Shown: positions 14,631-23,292, counted from the first letter of the stretch. The stretch is 35,289 bases of DNA from Fontibacillus panacisegetis (GCF_900102215.1 NZ_FNBG01000041.1:1-35289), one strand, 5' to 3'. A program made the numbers and translations. Notes: a model not told the origin generated them from the letters alone.

Positions 14631-15581
14631 TCAGAGCATACCGCTCCAATCATGCACCATACTTCCTTCAAGATATTTCTCACAATCCATCGCTGCCATG
14701 CAGCCCGATCCCGCTGCTGTAACCGCCTGACGATAACGAGTATCCTGTACATCTCCGCATGCGAATACCCCTTCAACGTTCGTTAGAGTCGTCCCTGGCT
14801 TGACTACGATATAACCATGGTCATCCGTCTGAACCTGCTCCCCAAGGAATTTGGTGTTTGGTGTATGTCCGATTGCGACAAACACACCTTCAGCCTCCAC
14901 CAGCTCCTCCTGATTGGTAGCATTATTACGGACTTTTAAGCCTTTAACAATCCCGTTCTCATTCGTTACAACCTCAAGCGGGGTTCGATTCAACGCCCAC
15001 TTCACCTTTTCGTTGCTTTGTGCACGTTCCTGCATAATTTTGGATGCCCGAAGCTCATCGCGTCTATGCACTAGTGTAACACTGGAAGCAAACCTCGTGA
15101 GAAAGTTAGCTTCTTCCATAGCAGAGTCTCCACCACCAATTACGATGATTCTTTTGTTTCGAAAGAAAAATCCATCACAGGTTGCACACGTACTAACCCC
15201 TCGTCCAACATTATCCTGCTCGCCCGGGATACCTAAATACTTGGCTGATGCTCCGGTCGACAGAATAACCGTTTCCGTCTCCAGTTCCTCGCCCCCTTCA
15301 ATCTGAATCTTAAAGGGGCGCCCTGAAAAATCAACCTTGTCTACCCACCCAGACCTGAACTCAGCTCCAAAACGCTCAGCCTGCTTGCGCATATGCTCCA
15401 TTAACTCCGGTCCCTGAATCCCATCAGGAAATCCCGGAAAATTCTCTACCTCTGTCGTAGTCGTTAGCTGGCCTCCTGGCTGAGTGCCTTCAATAACAAG
15501 TGGATTCAGATTAGCGCGGGCCAAGTATATAGCTGCCGTAAGACCAGCAGGTCCGGTTCCAACTACAATTGCTTTGTACAT
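14631..15581 (-). CDS. trxB: Thioredoxin reductase
   Basis: About 316 residues from the ATG at 15581, which follows GAGGAGGAAGCCA; an in-frame TTG at 15596 lies inside that binding site. The enzyme is a cytoplasmic flavoprotein that reduces thioredoxin with NADPH. The FAD-binding GTGPAG is at residues 8-13, the redox-active CATCDG in STCATCDGFFF near 135, the NADPH-binding GGGDSAMEEA follows, and the C-terminal FAD motif is GVFACGDVQD. The length is that of the low-molecular-weight bacterial class. B. subtilis trxB lies in the same region of its chromosome. The stretch before it (15632-15659) has two TTACCCAAG repeats 19 bp apart. Confidence 0.97.
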   Translation of the reverse strand: MYKAIVVGTGPAGLTAAIYLARANLNPLVIEGTQPGGQLTTTTEVENFPGFPDGIQGPELMEHMRKQAERFGAEFRSGWVDKVDFSGRPFKIQIEGGEELETETVILSTGASAKYLGIPGEQDNVGRGVSTCATCDGFFFRNKRIIVIGGGDSAMEEANFLTRFASSVTLVHRRDELRASKIMQERAQSNEKVKWALNRTPLEVVTNENGIVKGLKVRNNATNQEELVEAEGVFVAIGHTPNTKFLGEQVQTDDHGYIVVKPGTTLTNVEGVFACGDVQDTRYRQAVTAAGSGCMAAMDCEKYLEGSMVHDWSGML

Positions 15582-15686
15582 TGGCTTCCTCCTCAAGTAT
15601 AGTAATCAAACAATGGTCACTATTCTAAGTTTTACCCAAGTTAAGCTTGCTTACCCAAGGTCAGAAGGAAGTCTGACATTTTTGCA

Positions 15687-17417
15687 CTACTGTACTGACG
15701 GAAAAATATTTTTCATTTTTTCTTTAACACCGCACACTTCATCAATCCGGCTAGCATATCTGCGCACGGTAGAAGCGGAAATACCGTAACGCTCCGCAAT
15801 CGTTTCATAAGTAACTGAACGGCGATGCATTTTAGCTATCAGATATTCTAGAGCTGCCGCCCAGCCCTCTATATGGGTAATTGCCGGAGTATTCGGATAT
15901 AGCAAAGTTAGAAACTCTGCCCAAAGAGTCTCTAAATCGAGCTGTTGGCTTAAATCACAGCTGCGCTTCATCTGCTTCATAGCCAGATCGACAACCTCTT
16001 GCCACTCACTTTTCCATATCGGCAGCTTTGAAGCCACTCGGCTTGGGTCCACAATCGTAGTCGTCTCACCCCAGCATACGGGCAGCGGTTTATTAACACC
16101 GAGACTGCGAAGTACAAACAACGCCGCATCTTTCAGATAAGGATCTTCTTCAGGCTCAAGCAGAAAATCCTTCAATGCTTCCTCCACTTCAAGGTCAGCG
16201 ATCAATCCAAAGGCCTGAATGACCTGGAGCTTTGTCTTTGAATCCCCATGACGCAGTGCCCAGAAAAAAGAAGACCTCACCATCGGATTTTCCCTAATTT
16301 CAGCAGGAATTCCATCTATCCCGCTACCCCATTGCTTGAACTGTTCTTCAAATGGAAGATGATATTGATAGCTGATCGGATACGGCTCTGCACCCGCGTT
16401 AATCAATTCAAGTCGATGGATATAAAAGTCTGCAAGCTCACCGTCCGGATCAAGTCGCTTAACCTGATGCCATAGAGAATTAGCAGCCTCGTAATTTCCC
16501 GTATTATAAGCTGCAACGGCAGCATAATGAGATAAGGAAGGGTCGTATTTCATATCTTCATTTTGAAGAAGACGTTTAAAATGGCCGTAAGCAGCACCAT
16601 GCTGACCTAAAATTCCCATTGTCGTTGCCAATTTAAATAAATGCTCCTGATGAAACGGCACAATTTTGCTTAATCGTACCGCTAATTCACTCAGCCTTGC
16701 CAGCTCTCCTGCATGCTGATACAGAATAGCAAGATTGCATAACCCATGCAGATTGCCTGGCTCCGCCTCAAGAACCTCATGTATGGTATCAAGCGCTTTA
16801 GGGAACAATCCTAAATAATAGTAGCCTAGTGCCAGATTGTTGCGAGCCGCCATAAAATCAGGCTTCTTCTCAACGATGTCTTCCAGCAGCTTCACAGCCT
16901 GAGTGAACTTGCCCTCTTCCAGCAACTCTCTAGCTTTATCATGCTCGACTACGCCTTCCATTACTTTAATGCTCTTTATTTGTGTCGGACGATCCAACTC
17001 GTACTGAAGCAGATCCATCATTTCCTCAGCTTCCAGCAAAAACTGCCCGTTCGAATCCTGTTCCAGATAAGTAATTAGCGCTTCCTCAGCCTCTTCAAAC
17101 ATGTCCATATTCGCATAGTTGTTTGCCATGTAGAAATAGCATTCCGTCATAGATGGATCAATCTCTTCCAGAACGACTGCTAACGCAGCATTCGAATCCT
17201 CATAGTTACCCATTTCAGACAAAATACCCGCCATATTGCAATGGTTTACCGGATTATTCGGTTCAAATTCTACCGCTTTGCGAAAATATTTTAATGCCTT
17301 GTCATAGTGACGACGGTCAAGTGAAGAGACAGCCCTCTCAAAGAAAAAGCCCGCATCCATTGAGATCGGCAGCACTTTCCGCTGCATGTTCTCTTCAGGT
17401 TGTTGTTTCTCTTTCAA
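15687..17417 (-). CDS. TPR-repeat protein with C-terminal HTH
   Basis: About 576 residues from the TTG at 17417, 8 bp after GGGAGG; a GTG at 17426 lies in the binding site itself. Residues ~20-320 are tetratricopeptide repeats, for example YDKALKYFRKAVEFEPNNPVNHCNMAGIL and DFMAARNNLALGYYYLGLFPKALDTI. Residues ~375-450 look like HEAT-type helices (VQAFGLIADLEVEEALKDFLLE, LKDAALFVLRSLG). The end (~525-570) is a helix-turn-helix: VTYETIAERYGISASTVRRYASRIDEV. B. subtilis YvcD is a TPR protein in this neighbourhood, so it may be the counterpart. The HTH suggests DNA binding combined with a scaffolding domain; targets are unknown. There is no signal peptide, so it is cytoplasmic. Confidence 0.88.
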   Translation of the reverse strand: MKEKQQPEENMQRKVLPISMDAGFFFERAVSSLDRRHYDKALKYFRKAVEFEPNNPVNHCNMAGILSEMGNYEDSNAALAVVLEEIDPSMTECYFYMANNYANMDMFEEAEEALITYLEQDSNGQFLLEAEEMMDLLQYELDRPTQIKSIKVMEGVVEHDKARELLEEGKFTQAVKLLEDIVEKKPDFMAARNNLALGYYYLGLFPKALDTIHEVLEAEPGNLHGLCNLAILYQHAGELARLSELAVRLSKIVPFHQEHLFKLATTMGILGQHGAAYGHFKRLLQNEDMKYDPSLSHYAAVAAYNTGNYEAANSLWHQVKRLDPDGELADFYIHRLELINAGAEPYPISYQYHLPFEEQFKQWGSGIDGIPAEIRENPMVRSSFFWALRHGDSKTKLQVIQAFGLIADLEVEEALKDFLLEPEEDPYLKDAALFVLRSLGVNKPLPVCWGETTTIVDPSRVASKLPIWKSEWQEVVDLAMKQMKRSCDLSQQLDLETLWAEFLTLLYPNTPAITHIEGWAAALEYLIAKMHRRSVTYETIAERYGISASTVRRYASRIDEVCGVKEKMKNIFPSVQ

Positions 17418-17567
17418 ACAAGGCACCTCCCAACATACTTCAATCTTTTTTTATCCTACCTCACAGTATAACATAGTGAAAGCTGTCCTCCCACGACGAA
17501 AACGGGTAATAAATATTAAAAAATCTATAATTAGGAAAAATTGATCTTGTTACCTAAAAATAGAATA

Positions 17568-17596
17568 GGGACCATTCGCACATAGCGATCGGTCCC
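17568..17596 (-). terminator. Terminator at the end of the his-prs operon
   Basis: On the minus strand GGGACC, TCGC, a loop, GCGA, then GGTCCC form an interrupted stem followed by TATTCTATTTTTAGG. It lies about 40 bp after the prs stop. Confidence 0.75.
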
Positions 17597-17636
17597 ATTA
17601 TCATGCTTAGACGATATATTCGCATCAATATTTCAA

Positions 17637-18584
17637 TCAAATGCCCCTGTCCTTGAACAATGCCGCAATAGAACCGCCTTCCATGATGAACTGAGTAGCT
17701 TGCGCAAGCATCGGAGCAACCGACAACACTTTGAAATTAGCTGGAAGCTGCACAGGCTGGGCAATAGAATCCGTAATGACAACCTCTCGAATGTTCGGAT
17801 GCTGCAGTTTTTGAATAGCATCAGCCGAGAACAATCCATGTGTTGCGCACACATACGCATCCTTGGCTCCGCGTTCCTTCAGCCCCTCAACAACGTTAAC
17901 GATTGTCGTACCTGTATCGATAAGGTCCTCTATGATAATTGGTGTACAGCCTTGAACATCACCGATGACATGCGTAATAACGGATTGGTTATGAGCAGGA
18001 CGCTTCTTAATCATGATAGCAAATGGTGAATCCAATCCATCAGCTAAGTTCTCCGCAGTAGAAGCCCGTCCAGCATCAGGTGATACTATGACAGGATTGC
18101 TAATATTTTGAGCTCTCAAATACTCTGTCATCAGATCAAGAGCTGTTAAATGGTCTACCGGAATGTTAAAGAAGCCCTGAATAGCTGGAGCATGTAAATC
18201 TATTGTTACTACTCGGCTAGCACCAGCCGTCGTAAGAACGTCCGCCAGCATTTTAGCTGAGATCGGCTCACGGGGAGCTGATTTGCGCTCCTGACGGGCA
18301 TATCCGTAATAAGGCATAATGATATTAACCGTTCTGGCCGAAGCCCGTTTGGCTGCATCGATCATCACCAGCAATTCAACGAACAGCTCGTTGATGGGAT
18401 GCGCGAGTGACTGAATAATGAACACATCCGAGTTACGTACACTCTCCTCATAGTGAACATAAATCTCACCACTTTTGAACCGTGACAATTTTACTCTACC
18501 CGGCTCTACACCCAATCGCTCACAAATTTGCGCCGTCAGCACTTGATTCGATGAACCTGAAAATATTCGCAGCTTGGCCCCCAT
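17637..18584 (-). CDS. prs: Ribose-phosphate pyrophosphokinase (second type)
   Basis: 315 residues, the normal length. It makes PRPP from ribose-5-phosphate and ATP. Seen are YYGYARQERKSAPREPISAK (ATP/ribose site, ~92-111), H131 in TIDLHAP, VSPDAG at 167-172, and the PRPP-binding loop EDLIDTGTTI at 219-228. The loop is normally DDIIDTAGTI, and the flexible catalytic loop KKRPAHN (193-199) is normally KRRPRPN. These differences suggest a paralogue rather than the housekeeping Prs usually next to glmU. It is the last gene of the his operon. HisG consumes PRPP, so the context points to dedicated supply for histidine synthesis. The start follows AGGAGGGG. Confidence 0.92.
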   Translation of the reverse strand: MGAKLRIFSGSSNQVLTAQICERLGVEPGRVKLSRFKSGEIYVHYEESVRNSDVFIIQSLAHPINELFVELLVMIDAAKRASARTVNIIMPYYGYARQERKSAPREPISAKMLADVLTTAGASRVVTIDLHAPAIQGFFNIPVDHLTALDLMTEYLRAQNISNPVIVSPDAGRASTAENLADGLDSPFAIMIKKRPAHNQSVITHVIGDVQGCTPIIIEDLIDTGTTIVNVVEGLKERGAKDAYVCATHGLFSADAIQKLQHPNIREVVITDSIAQPVQLPANFKVLSVAPMLAQATQFIMEGGSIAALFKDRGI

Positions 18585-18656
18585 AATACCTTATACCCCT
18601 CCTGAAATTTCCGTATAAATTATACTATAACAGACTCAATTGACTTGATATACACA

Positions 18657-19493
18657 TTATTCTAACGGAATCATCGTTCTCTTTCGTTGCTCAAAGGTGG
18701 CAAGCTCCCTGACACCTATGTTATGAAGCAGCCTTCTGGCATGATCCAAATTATCACTCAGCTTCAGCGGATCATGAGCGTCTGAGCCTACTGTAAGCGG
18801 AATGCCGATTTGCAATGCTGCCTCCAGCATTCGGCGACTAGGGAACATCTCTGCACAAGGCTTTGATAAGCCTGAAGCGTTAAGCTCCATCGCAACACCC
18901 GCCTCTGCCACAGCGGATAATGCCTGATGTTCCAGTCTGATCGTCTCCTCCTGACGCGAGATATCAGGATGATTGCCGAATCTTTTAATGACATCAAGAT
19001 GCCCCATAATGTCATAGAACCCGGTTTTTGCTGCCTTAGCTACTGCATCATAGTACCGTTCATACACAGCAAAGACGTTTTGACCTTCCCAGTTATGAAC
19101 CTGACGGAAGTCTGAAACGTCCCATTCTCCGAGAAAATGCACCGATCCTATCACATAATCCCAAGGATAAGCCTTTACGATTTTTTCGATTTCCTGTTCC
19201 CAGCCCTCAATATAATCTCCTTCGAGACCTACACGCACTTCAATTTGTCCGCGGTACTTCTCTTTAAGAGCAAAGGCTTCCTCCACATAACGCGGAAGCT
19301 CTTCCATCGGCATGGCCATTTCAGGATAATAGGTGGCCGGATCAACGTGCAGCAGCGGCATATGATCGGACAATCCGATTTGGGACAATCCGATCTCAAT
19401 TCCTCGCTGTACATATTGCTCCAGAGTACCTACTGCATGCCCGCAGCGTTCATGATGGGTATGATAATCAATAAGCACCTTGGACCACCCCAT
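18657..19493 (-). CDS. hisJ: PHP-family histidinol-phosphatase
   Basis: 278 residues. It removes phosphate from L-histidinol phosphate, the step before HisD. The polymerase-and-histidinol-phosphatase (PHP) metal site shows as DYHTHHERCGHA at residues 9-20, GLSDHMPL near 42, GLEGDYIEG, GSVHFLGEW, DIMGHLDVIKRFG and TVGSDAHDP near 240. This is the Gram-positive HisJ/HisK type, unrelated to the HAD-type HisB phosphatase domain. The ATG overlaps the hisIE stop in TAATG, so translation is likely coupled. Confidence 0.95.
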   Translation of the reverse strand: MGWSKVLIDYHTHHERCGHAVGTLEQYVQRGIEIGLSQIGLSDHMPLLHVDPATYYPEMAMPMEELPRYVEEAFALKEKYRGQIEVRVGLEGDYIEGWEQEIEKIVKAYPWDYVIGSVHFLGEWDVSDFRQVHNWEGQNVFAVYERYYDAVAKAAKTGFYDIMGHLDVIKRFGNHPDISRQEETIRLEHQALSAVAEAGVAMELNASGLSKPCAEMFPSRRMLEAALQIGIPLTVGSDAHDPLKLSDNLDHARRLLHNIGVRELATFEQRKRTMIPLE

Positions 19494-20206
19494 TAATCCC
19501 GGCGTGGGCGCTCATGACGCCGCTCCAGCTCATGCATAATGTCATCCAAAGGTAAATTTCGCTCACGCAGCAGCACCAGCAGGTGATAGATCAAGTCGCT
19601 GACTTCATACCGCAGCTCATCGTTGTCGCCATTTTTCGCTGCAATGATCGATTCAGCCGTCTCTTCGCCTACTTTTTTCAGAATTTTATCGATCCCTTTA
19701 TCAAACAAATAAGTTGTGTATGCACCTTCCGGGCGCTCTTCGTAACGATCAGCAATTAGACGCTCCAGCTCATCCAATACAGCAAAACGGCCCCCAAGGA
19801 CAGATAGATCAGCTGAAGATGACCCAGCCTGTTCATTAGCTGCTGCAGTTGCCGCTGTACGATAGAAGCAGCTATTTTCACCAGTATGACACGCTGGTCC
19901 TTTACGATTGACCTCTACGAGTAATGTATCTCCATCGCAATCATAACGAAGAGAAGTAATATCCTGCGTATTGCCAGAAGTTGCACCCTTATTCCAGAGC
20001 TCTGCACGGGAACGGCTCCAGAACCAAGTTTGCCCGGATTCAACTGATTTGCTCAAAGACTCTTGATTCATATAAGCGAGCATTAGCACTTCCTTGGATT
20101 TAGCATCCTGAACAATGGCCGGTACTAGCCCATTCTCATCCCACTTGATTGCTTCTACTAAACTCTCTAATGACAAAGATAATTGCAACGATTGACTAGC
20201 TGTCAT
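19493..20206 (-). CDS. hisIE: Bifunctional PR-AMP cyclohydrolase / PR-ATP pyrophosphatase
   Basis: 237 residues. The N-terminal ~125 residues are HisI, which opens the purine ring of phosphoribosyl-AMP. Metal-binding residues are in LRYDCDGDTLLVEVNR and GPACHTGENSCFYR. After a low-complexity linker (TAATAAANEQAGSSSADL), residues ~145-237 are HisE, which cleaves pyrophosphate from phosphoribosyl-ATP: KGIDKILKKVGEETAESIIAAKN and ELRYEVSDLIYHLLVLL. An N-terminal extension of about 15 residues precedes the HisI core. The start overlaps the hisF stop by 4 bp (ATGA), and the stop overlaps the hisJ start. Confidence 0.97.
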   Translation of the reverse strand: MTASQSLQLSLSLESLVEAIKWDENGLVPAIVQDAKSKEVLMLAYMNQESLSKSVESGQTWFWSRSRAELWNKGATSGNTQDITSLRYDCDGDTLLVEVNRKGPACHTGENSCFYRTAATAAANEQAGSSSADLSVLGGRFAVLDELERLIADRYEERPEGAYTTYLFDKGIDKILKKVGEETAESIIAAKNGDNDELRYEVSDLIYHLLVLLRERNLPLDDIMHELERRHERPRRD

Positions 20207-20961
20207 CGAATTTCCACCCCTTTTGATTTCAGATCCTGCTTCAGATCCGGTACAGAAATTTCTTTATAATGAAAAATCGTCGCAGCAAGTGCGGCGTCTG
20301 CCTTACCTTCTGTGAACACATCATAAAAATCTGAAGTCTTACCTGCCCCGCCTGAGGCAATCACCGGAATTCCTACCAAGCTGCTTACTGCAGAGGTTAA
20401 AGGAAGATCAAAGCCGTCCTTCGTCCCGTCAGCATCCATACTCGTCAGCAGAATTTCTCCTGCACCGCGCGATTCGGCTTCCTTAACCCAGTCCAGCGCT
20501 TTTATACCCGAAGGCTTACGCCCACCATGAGTATAAACTTCCCATTCTCCCCACAATTCATTGTATTTGGCGTCAACCGCCACAACAATGCACTGCGAAC
20601 CAAATCGGCGCGCCCCATCCGAGATCAATGCCGGATTCAGCACAGCTGCTGTGTTAATACCGATTTTGTCAGCACCTGCCCGCAAAATACGTTTCATATC
20701 GTCAACCTGGGAGATCCCCCCTCCTACTGTAAAAGGAATCGCGATTTCCCCGGCAGTCTGCTTGACGACTTCAATCATCGTAGCCCGGCCCTCATTTGAG
20801 GCAGAAATGTCAAGAAAGACAATTTCATCTGCTCCCTCGCGATCATAGAGCGCGGCCAGCTCTACAGGGTCTCCGGCATCGCGGAGATTGACAAAATTAA
20901 CGCCTTTTACAACACGCCCATCCTTCACGTCAAGACAAGGAATTATTCGCTTTGCGAGCAT
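20203..20961 (-). CDS. hisF: Imidazole glycerol phosphate synthase cyclase subunit
   Basis: 252 residues, a beta/alpha barrel. With HisH it forms imidazole-glycerol phosphate and AICAR from PRFAR and ammonia. Seen are the catalytic first aspartate in RIIPCLDVKDGRVVKGVNF and the second in CIVVAVDAKYN, the phosphate-binding TVGGGI and IASGGAGKTSDF, and EILLTSMDADGTKDGFDL. It ends overlapping hisIE. It is separated from hisA by 264 bp holding repeat array B, whereas these genes are usually adjacent. Confidence 0.98.
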   Translation of the reverse strand: MLAKRIIPCLDVKDGRVVKGVNFVNLRDAGDPVELAALYDREGADEIVFLDISASNEGRATMIEVVKQTAGEIAIPFTVGGGISQVDDMKRILRAGADKIGINTAAVLNPALISDGARRFGSQCIVVAVDAKYNELWGEWEVYTHGGRKPSGIKALDWVKEAESRGAGEILLTSMDADGTKDGFDLPLTSAVSSLVGIPVIASGGAGKTSDFYDVFTEGKADAALAATIFHYKEISVPDLKQDLKSKGVEIR

Positions 20962-21026
20962 CGTGTTCGACTTCCTTTCCGTTTACCTGTTATTACTTAC
21001 ATTCTTCTCGTATCACAAAGGAATAA

Positions 21027-21207
21027 AGCCTGCATTAGTGCAGGAATTTTAGACTGAAAGCACCCGTTTGCTAGAAAAGCCTGCATAAATGCAGGAATTG
21101 AACGTTAGACCAGCTATGATTAAGTCAATGAGTCCAAAAAAGATGCACTTTTGCAGGTATATTCCAATCATCTCATCTACTCTAGTAAAAAAGATGTACT
21201 TATGCAG
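21027..21207. repeat. Palindrome array B (between hisA and hisF)
   Basis: Four units: CCTGCATTAGTGCAGG (21029-21044), CCTGCATAAATGCAGG (21080-21095), GATGCACTTTTGCAGG (21142-21157) and GATGTACTTATGCAG (21193-21207). First TGC-type steps lie 51, 62 and 51 bp apart, almost the same as in array A. Units 3 and 4 are each preceded by AAAAAA. The array fills most of the only large gap inside the his operon. Confidence 0.78.
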
Positions 21208-21225
21208 TAATATTCACAACGAATA

Positions 21226-21963
21226 TTACTTCAAATCCTTAATCGCCTGAATCGCCTTAGCCAAATCGATATTACCCGTATAGAGTGCTTTACCCACGAT
21301 CGCTCCGCCAATACCCTTATCCGCGTATGCAGCTAGTTTAAGCAGATCATCCTGTACGGTTACACCGCCGGAGGCAATAACCGTTTTACCAGAGGCCGCA
21401 GCAAGGGAGGCAATCGCTTCTACGTTTGGTCCTTGCATCATGCCATCTCTTGAAATATCAGTAAAAATAAACGTCTCTGCACCTTTAGCCGCAAGCTCCT
21501 TCGCCAATACCTCTGCCTGAACCTCGGAGGTTTCCAGCCAGCCGCGAGTTGCCACAAAACCGCCCCGTGCATCAATCCCGATCGCAACCTTATCACCGTA
21601 TGTGCCAAGGGCTGCTTCCGTAAACTCGCGATCCTCAATCGCTGCTGTACCGAGGATTACGCGGCTTACCCCAAGCGAGATCAGCTTTTTCACATCGTCA
21701 ATCGAACGCATACCGCCGCCTACTTGAACAGGCACCTGCACACTGCGGGCAATTTGACCGATCAGCTCGTGGTTCACAGGAGTTCCCTCTTTAGCTCCAT
21801 CCAGATCTACAAGATGAATAAAAGATCCGCCTTGAGCTTCCCAATCTTTAGCAACCTCAATCGGATTATCATTGTATATAGTCTCGCGATTATAGTCTCC
21901 TTGTACGAGGCGTACGCATTTACCTCCCCGAATATCAATCGCCGGATAAATAATGAATGACAT
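21226..21963 (-). CDS. hisA: ProFAR isomerase
   Basis: 245 residues, a beta/alpha barrel related to HisF. It performs the Amadori isomerisation of ProFAR to PRFAR. Catalytic aspartates lie in YPAIDIRGGKCVRL (D10) and in FIFTDISRDGMMQGPN. Phosphate-binding VQVGGGMRS and VIASGGVTVQDDLL are present. The ATG follows GGAGGAAGG. It lies 79 bp after hisH and, unusually, 264 bp before hisF, with a repeat array between. Confidence 0.98.
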   Translation of the reverse strand: MSFIIYPAIDIRGGKCVRLVQGDYNRETIYNDNPIEVAKDWEAQGGSFIHLVDLDGAKEGTPVNHELIGQIARSVQVPVQVGGGMRSIDDVKKLISLGVSRVILGTAAIEDREFTEAALGTYGDKVAIGIDARGGFVATRGWLETSEVQAEVLAKELAAKGAETFIFTDISRDGMMQGPNVEAIASLAAASGKTVIASGGVTVQDDLLKLAAYADKGIGGAIVGKALYTGNIDLAKAIQAIKDLK

Positions 21964-22042
21964 AATGACCTTCCTCCCGCTCTTAGCATAGCAATAACAA
22001 TTCGTAGCTTTTATATCTGGCCCTGATCATAACCTTAGCTCT

Positions 22043-22678
22043 CTAGCCCTTTGAATTCTCCGAGCCTTTAGCAAGAGACAGAAAATTCCGTAACAACGCC
22101 ATGCCAAGCTCACCGCTCTTCTCCGGGTGGAACTGCATGCCGAACACATTGTCACGCCCAACAATAGCGGTGACAGGATGGCCGTAATCTGTAACGGCCA
22201 CCAGATCGTCCTTACGCTCCGGCAGCACATGATAGGAATGTACGAAGTATACATGTCCTTCCTTAAGGCCTGCCAGAAGCGGACTATTCGGCTGTAGAAA
22301 CTCCAGCCGATTCCATCCCATATGCGGCACTTTAAAGCCTTCGCCGCCTTTAAAGCGCACCGCACTGCCCGGCAAAATACCAAGCCCCTCGTTCTTGCCA
22401 TGCTCTTCGCTCTCGCTGAAGAGCAGCTGCATGCCGAGGCATATGCCGAGCAGCGGTTTGCCGCTTGCGGCTGCCTGCCGCACTACCGCATCAAGGCCCG
22501 TCTCGCGAAGATGCTCCATCGCATCGCCAAAAGCGCCAACGCCGGGCAGCAACACGCCGTCCGCGCCAAGAATAATGTCGGCATCTCCAGTCACGATGCC
22601 CTCAAATCCGAGCCGCTGCACAGCCTTGCTGACGCTGTGCAGATTACCCATGCCATAGTCGACAATTGCTATCGCCAC
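22043..22678 (-). CDS. hisH: Imidazole glycerol phosphate synthase glutaminase subunit
   Basis: 211 residues, a class I glutamine amidotransferase that feeds ammonia to HisF. The nucleophile cysteine is in PLLGICLGMQLLF, and the His-Glu pair is in GMQFHPEKSGELG. The start IVDYGMGNLHSV is typical of HisH. The GTG start lies 2 bp after the hisB stop, with the GGAG binding site inside the end of hisB. Confidence 0.98.
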   Translation of the reverse strand: MAIAIVDYGMGNLHSVSKAVQRLGFEGIVTGDADIILGADGVLLPGVGAFGDAMEHLRETGLDAVVRQAAASGKPLLGICLGMQLLFSESEEHGKNEGLGILPGSAVRFKGGEGFKVPHMGWNRLEFLQPNSPLLAGLKEGHVYFVHSYHVLPERKDDLVAVTDYGHPVTAIVGRDNVFGMQFHPEKSGELGMALLRNFLSLAKGSENSKG

Positions 22679-22680
22679 TG

Positions 22681-23292
22681 CTATAGCACTCCTTTCGTCG
22701 AAGGCACACCCGTCACGCGAGGGTCAACAGTCGTTGCCTCATCAATAGCCCGTCCAAGCGCCTTGAACACAGCTTCAATCATATGATGCGTGTTCTGCCC
22801 ATAGTGGACGATAACATGCAGCGTAATCCGTGCTTCCAGCGCGAGTTTCCACAGGAACTCATGCACGAGCTGTACATCGAAGCTGCCCACCCGATCTGAA
22901 GGATATTCCGCTCGATATTCAAAATGCGGGCGGTTACTTACGTCGATAACAACTTGAGCAAGCGCTTCGTCCATCGGAATAAACACACTGGAGTAACGCT
23001 TGATTCCGCGTTTATCACCAAGCGCCTCACGCAAACATTGCCCTAAGCAAATCCCGATATCTTCAACAGTGTGATGATCATCGATCTCAATGTCGCCATG
23101 CGCCTGAACAGACAGATCAAAATGTCCATGCTTCGTAAACAAATCCAGCATATGATTCAGAAAGGGTACATCTGTCTCCAATTGGGATTGCCCGCTTCCA
23201 TCTACAGCAAAAGCAAGCTTAATATCCGTCTCATTCGTTTTGCGGCTGATTTCCGCACGTCGTTCCCGCACTTCACCATTATTTGTTGTCAT
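22681..23292 (-). CDS. hisB: Imidazoleglycerol-phosphate dehydratase
   Basis: About 204 residues from the ATG at 23292, overlapping the end of hisD by 14 bp; a longer in-frame extension to 23346 lies wholly within hisD and is not needed. It dehydrates imidazole-glycerol phosphate to imidazole-acetol phosphate, using a manganese cluster bound by repeated histidine motifs. HFDLSVQAHGDIEIDDHHTVED and the later VHVIVHYGQNTHHMIEA-like segment (HVIVHYGQNTHHMIEA) are visible. It is the single-function form, without a phosphatase domain; hisJ supplies that step. Confidence 0.97.
   Translation of the reverse strand: MTTNNGEVRERRAEISRKTNETDIKLAFAVDGSGQSQLETDVPFLNHMLDLFTKHGHFDLSVQAHGDIEIDDHHTVEDIGICLGQCLREALGDKRGIKRYSSVFIPMDEALAQVVIDVSNRPHFEYRAEYPSDRVGSFDVQLVHEFLWKLALEARITLHVIVHYGQNTHHMIEAVFKALGRAIDEATTVDPRVTGVPSTKGVL

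Noticed and set aside
14340..21207. CRISPR arrays
   Set aside because: The repeats are short degenerate palindromes with unequal 50/62-bp steps and only four units each, and no cas genes are present.
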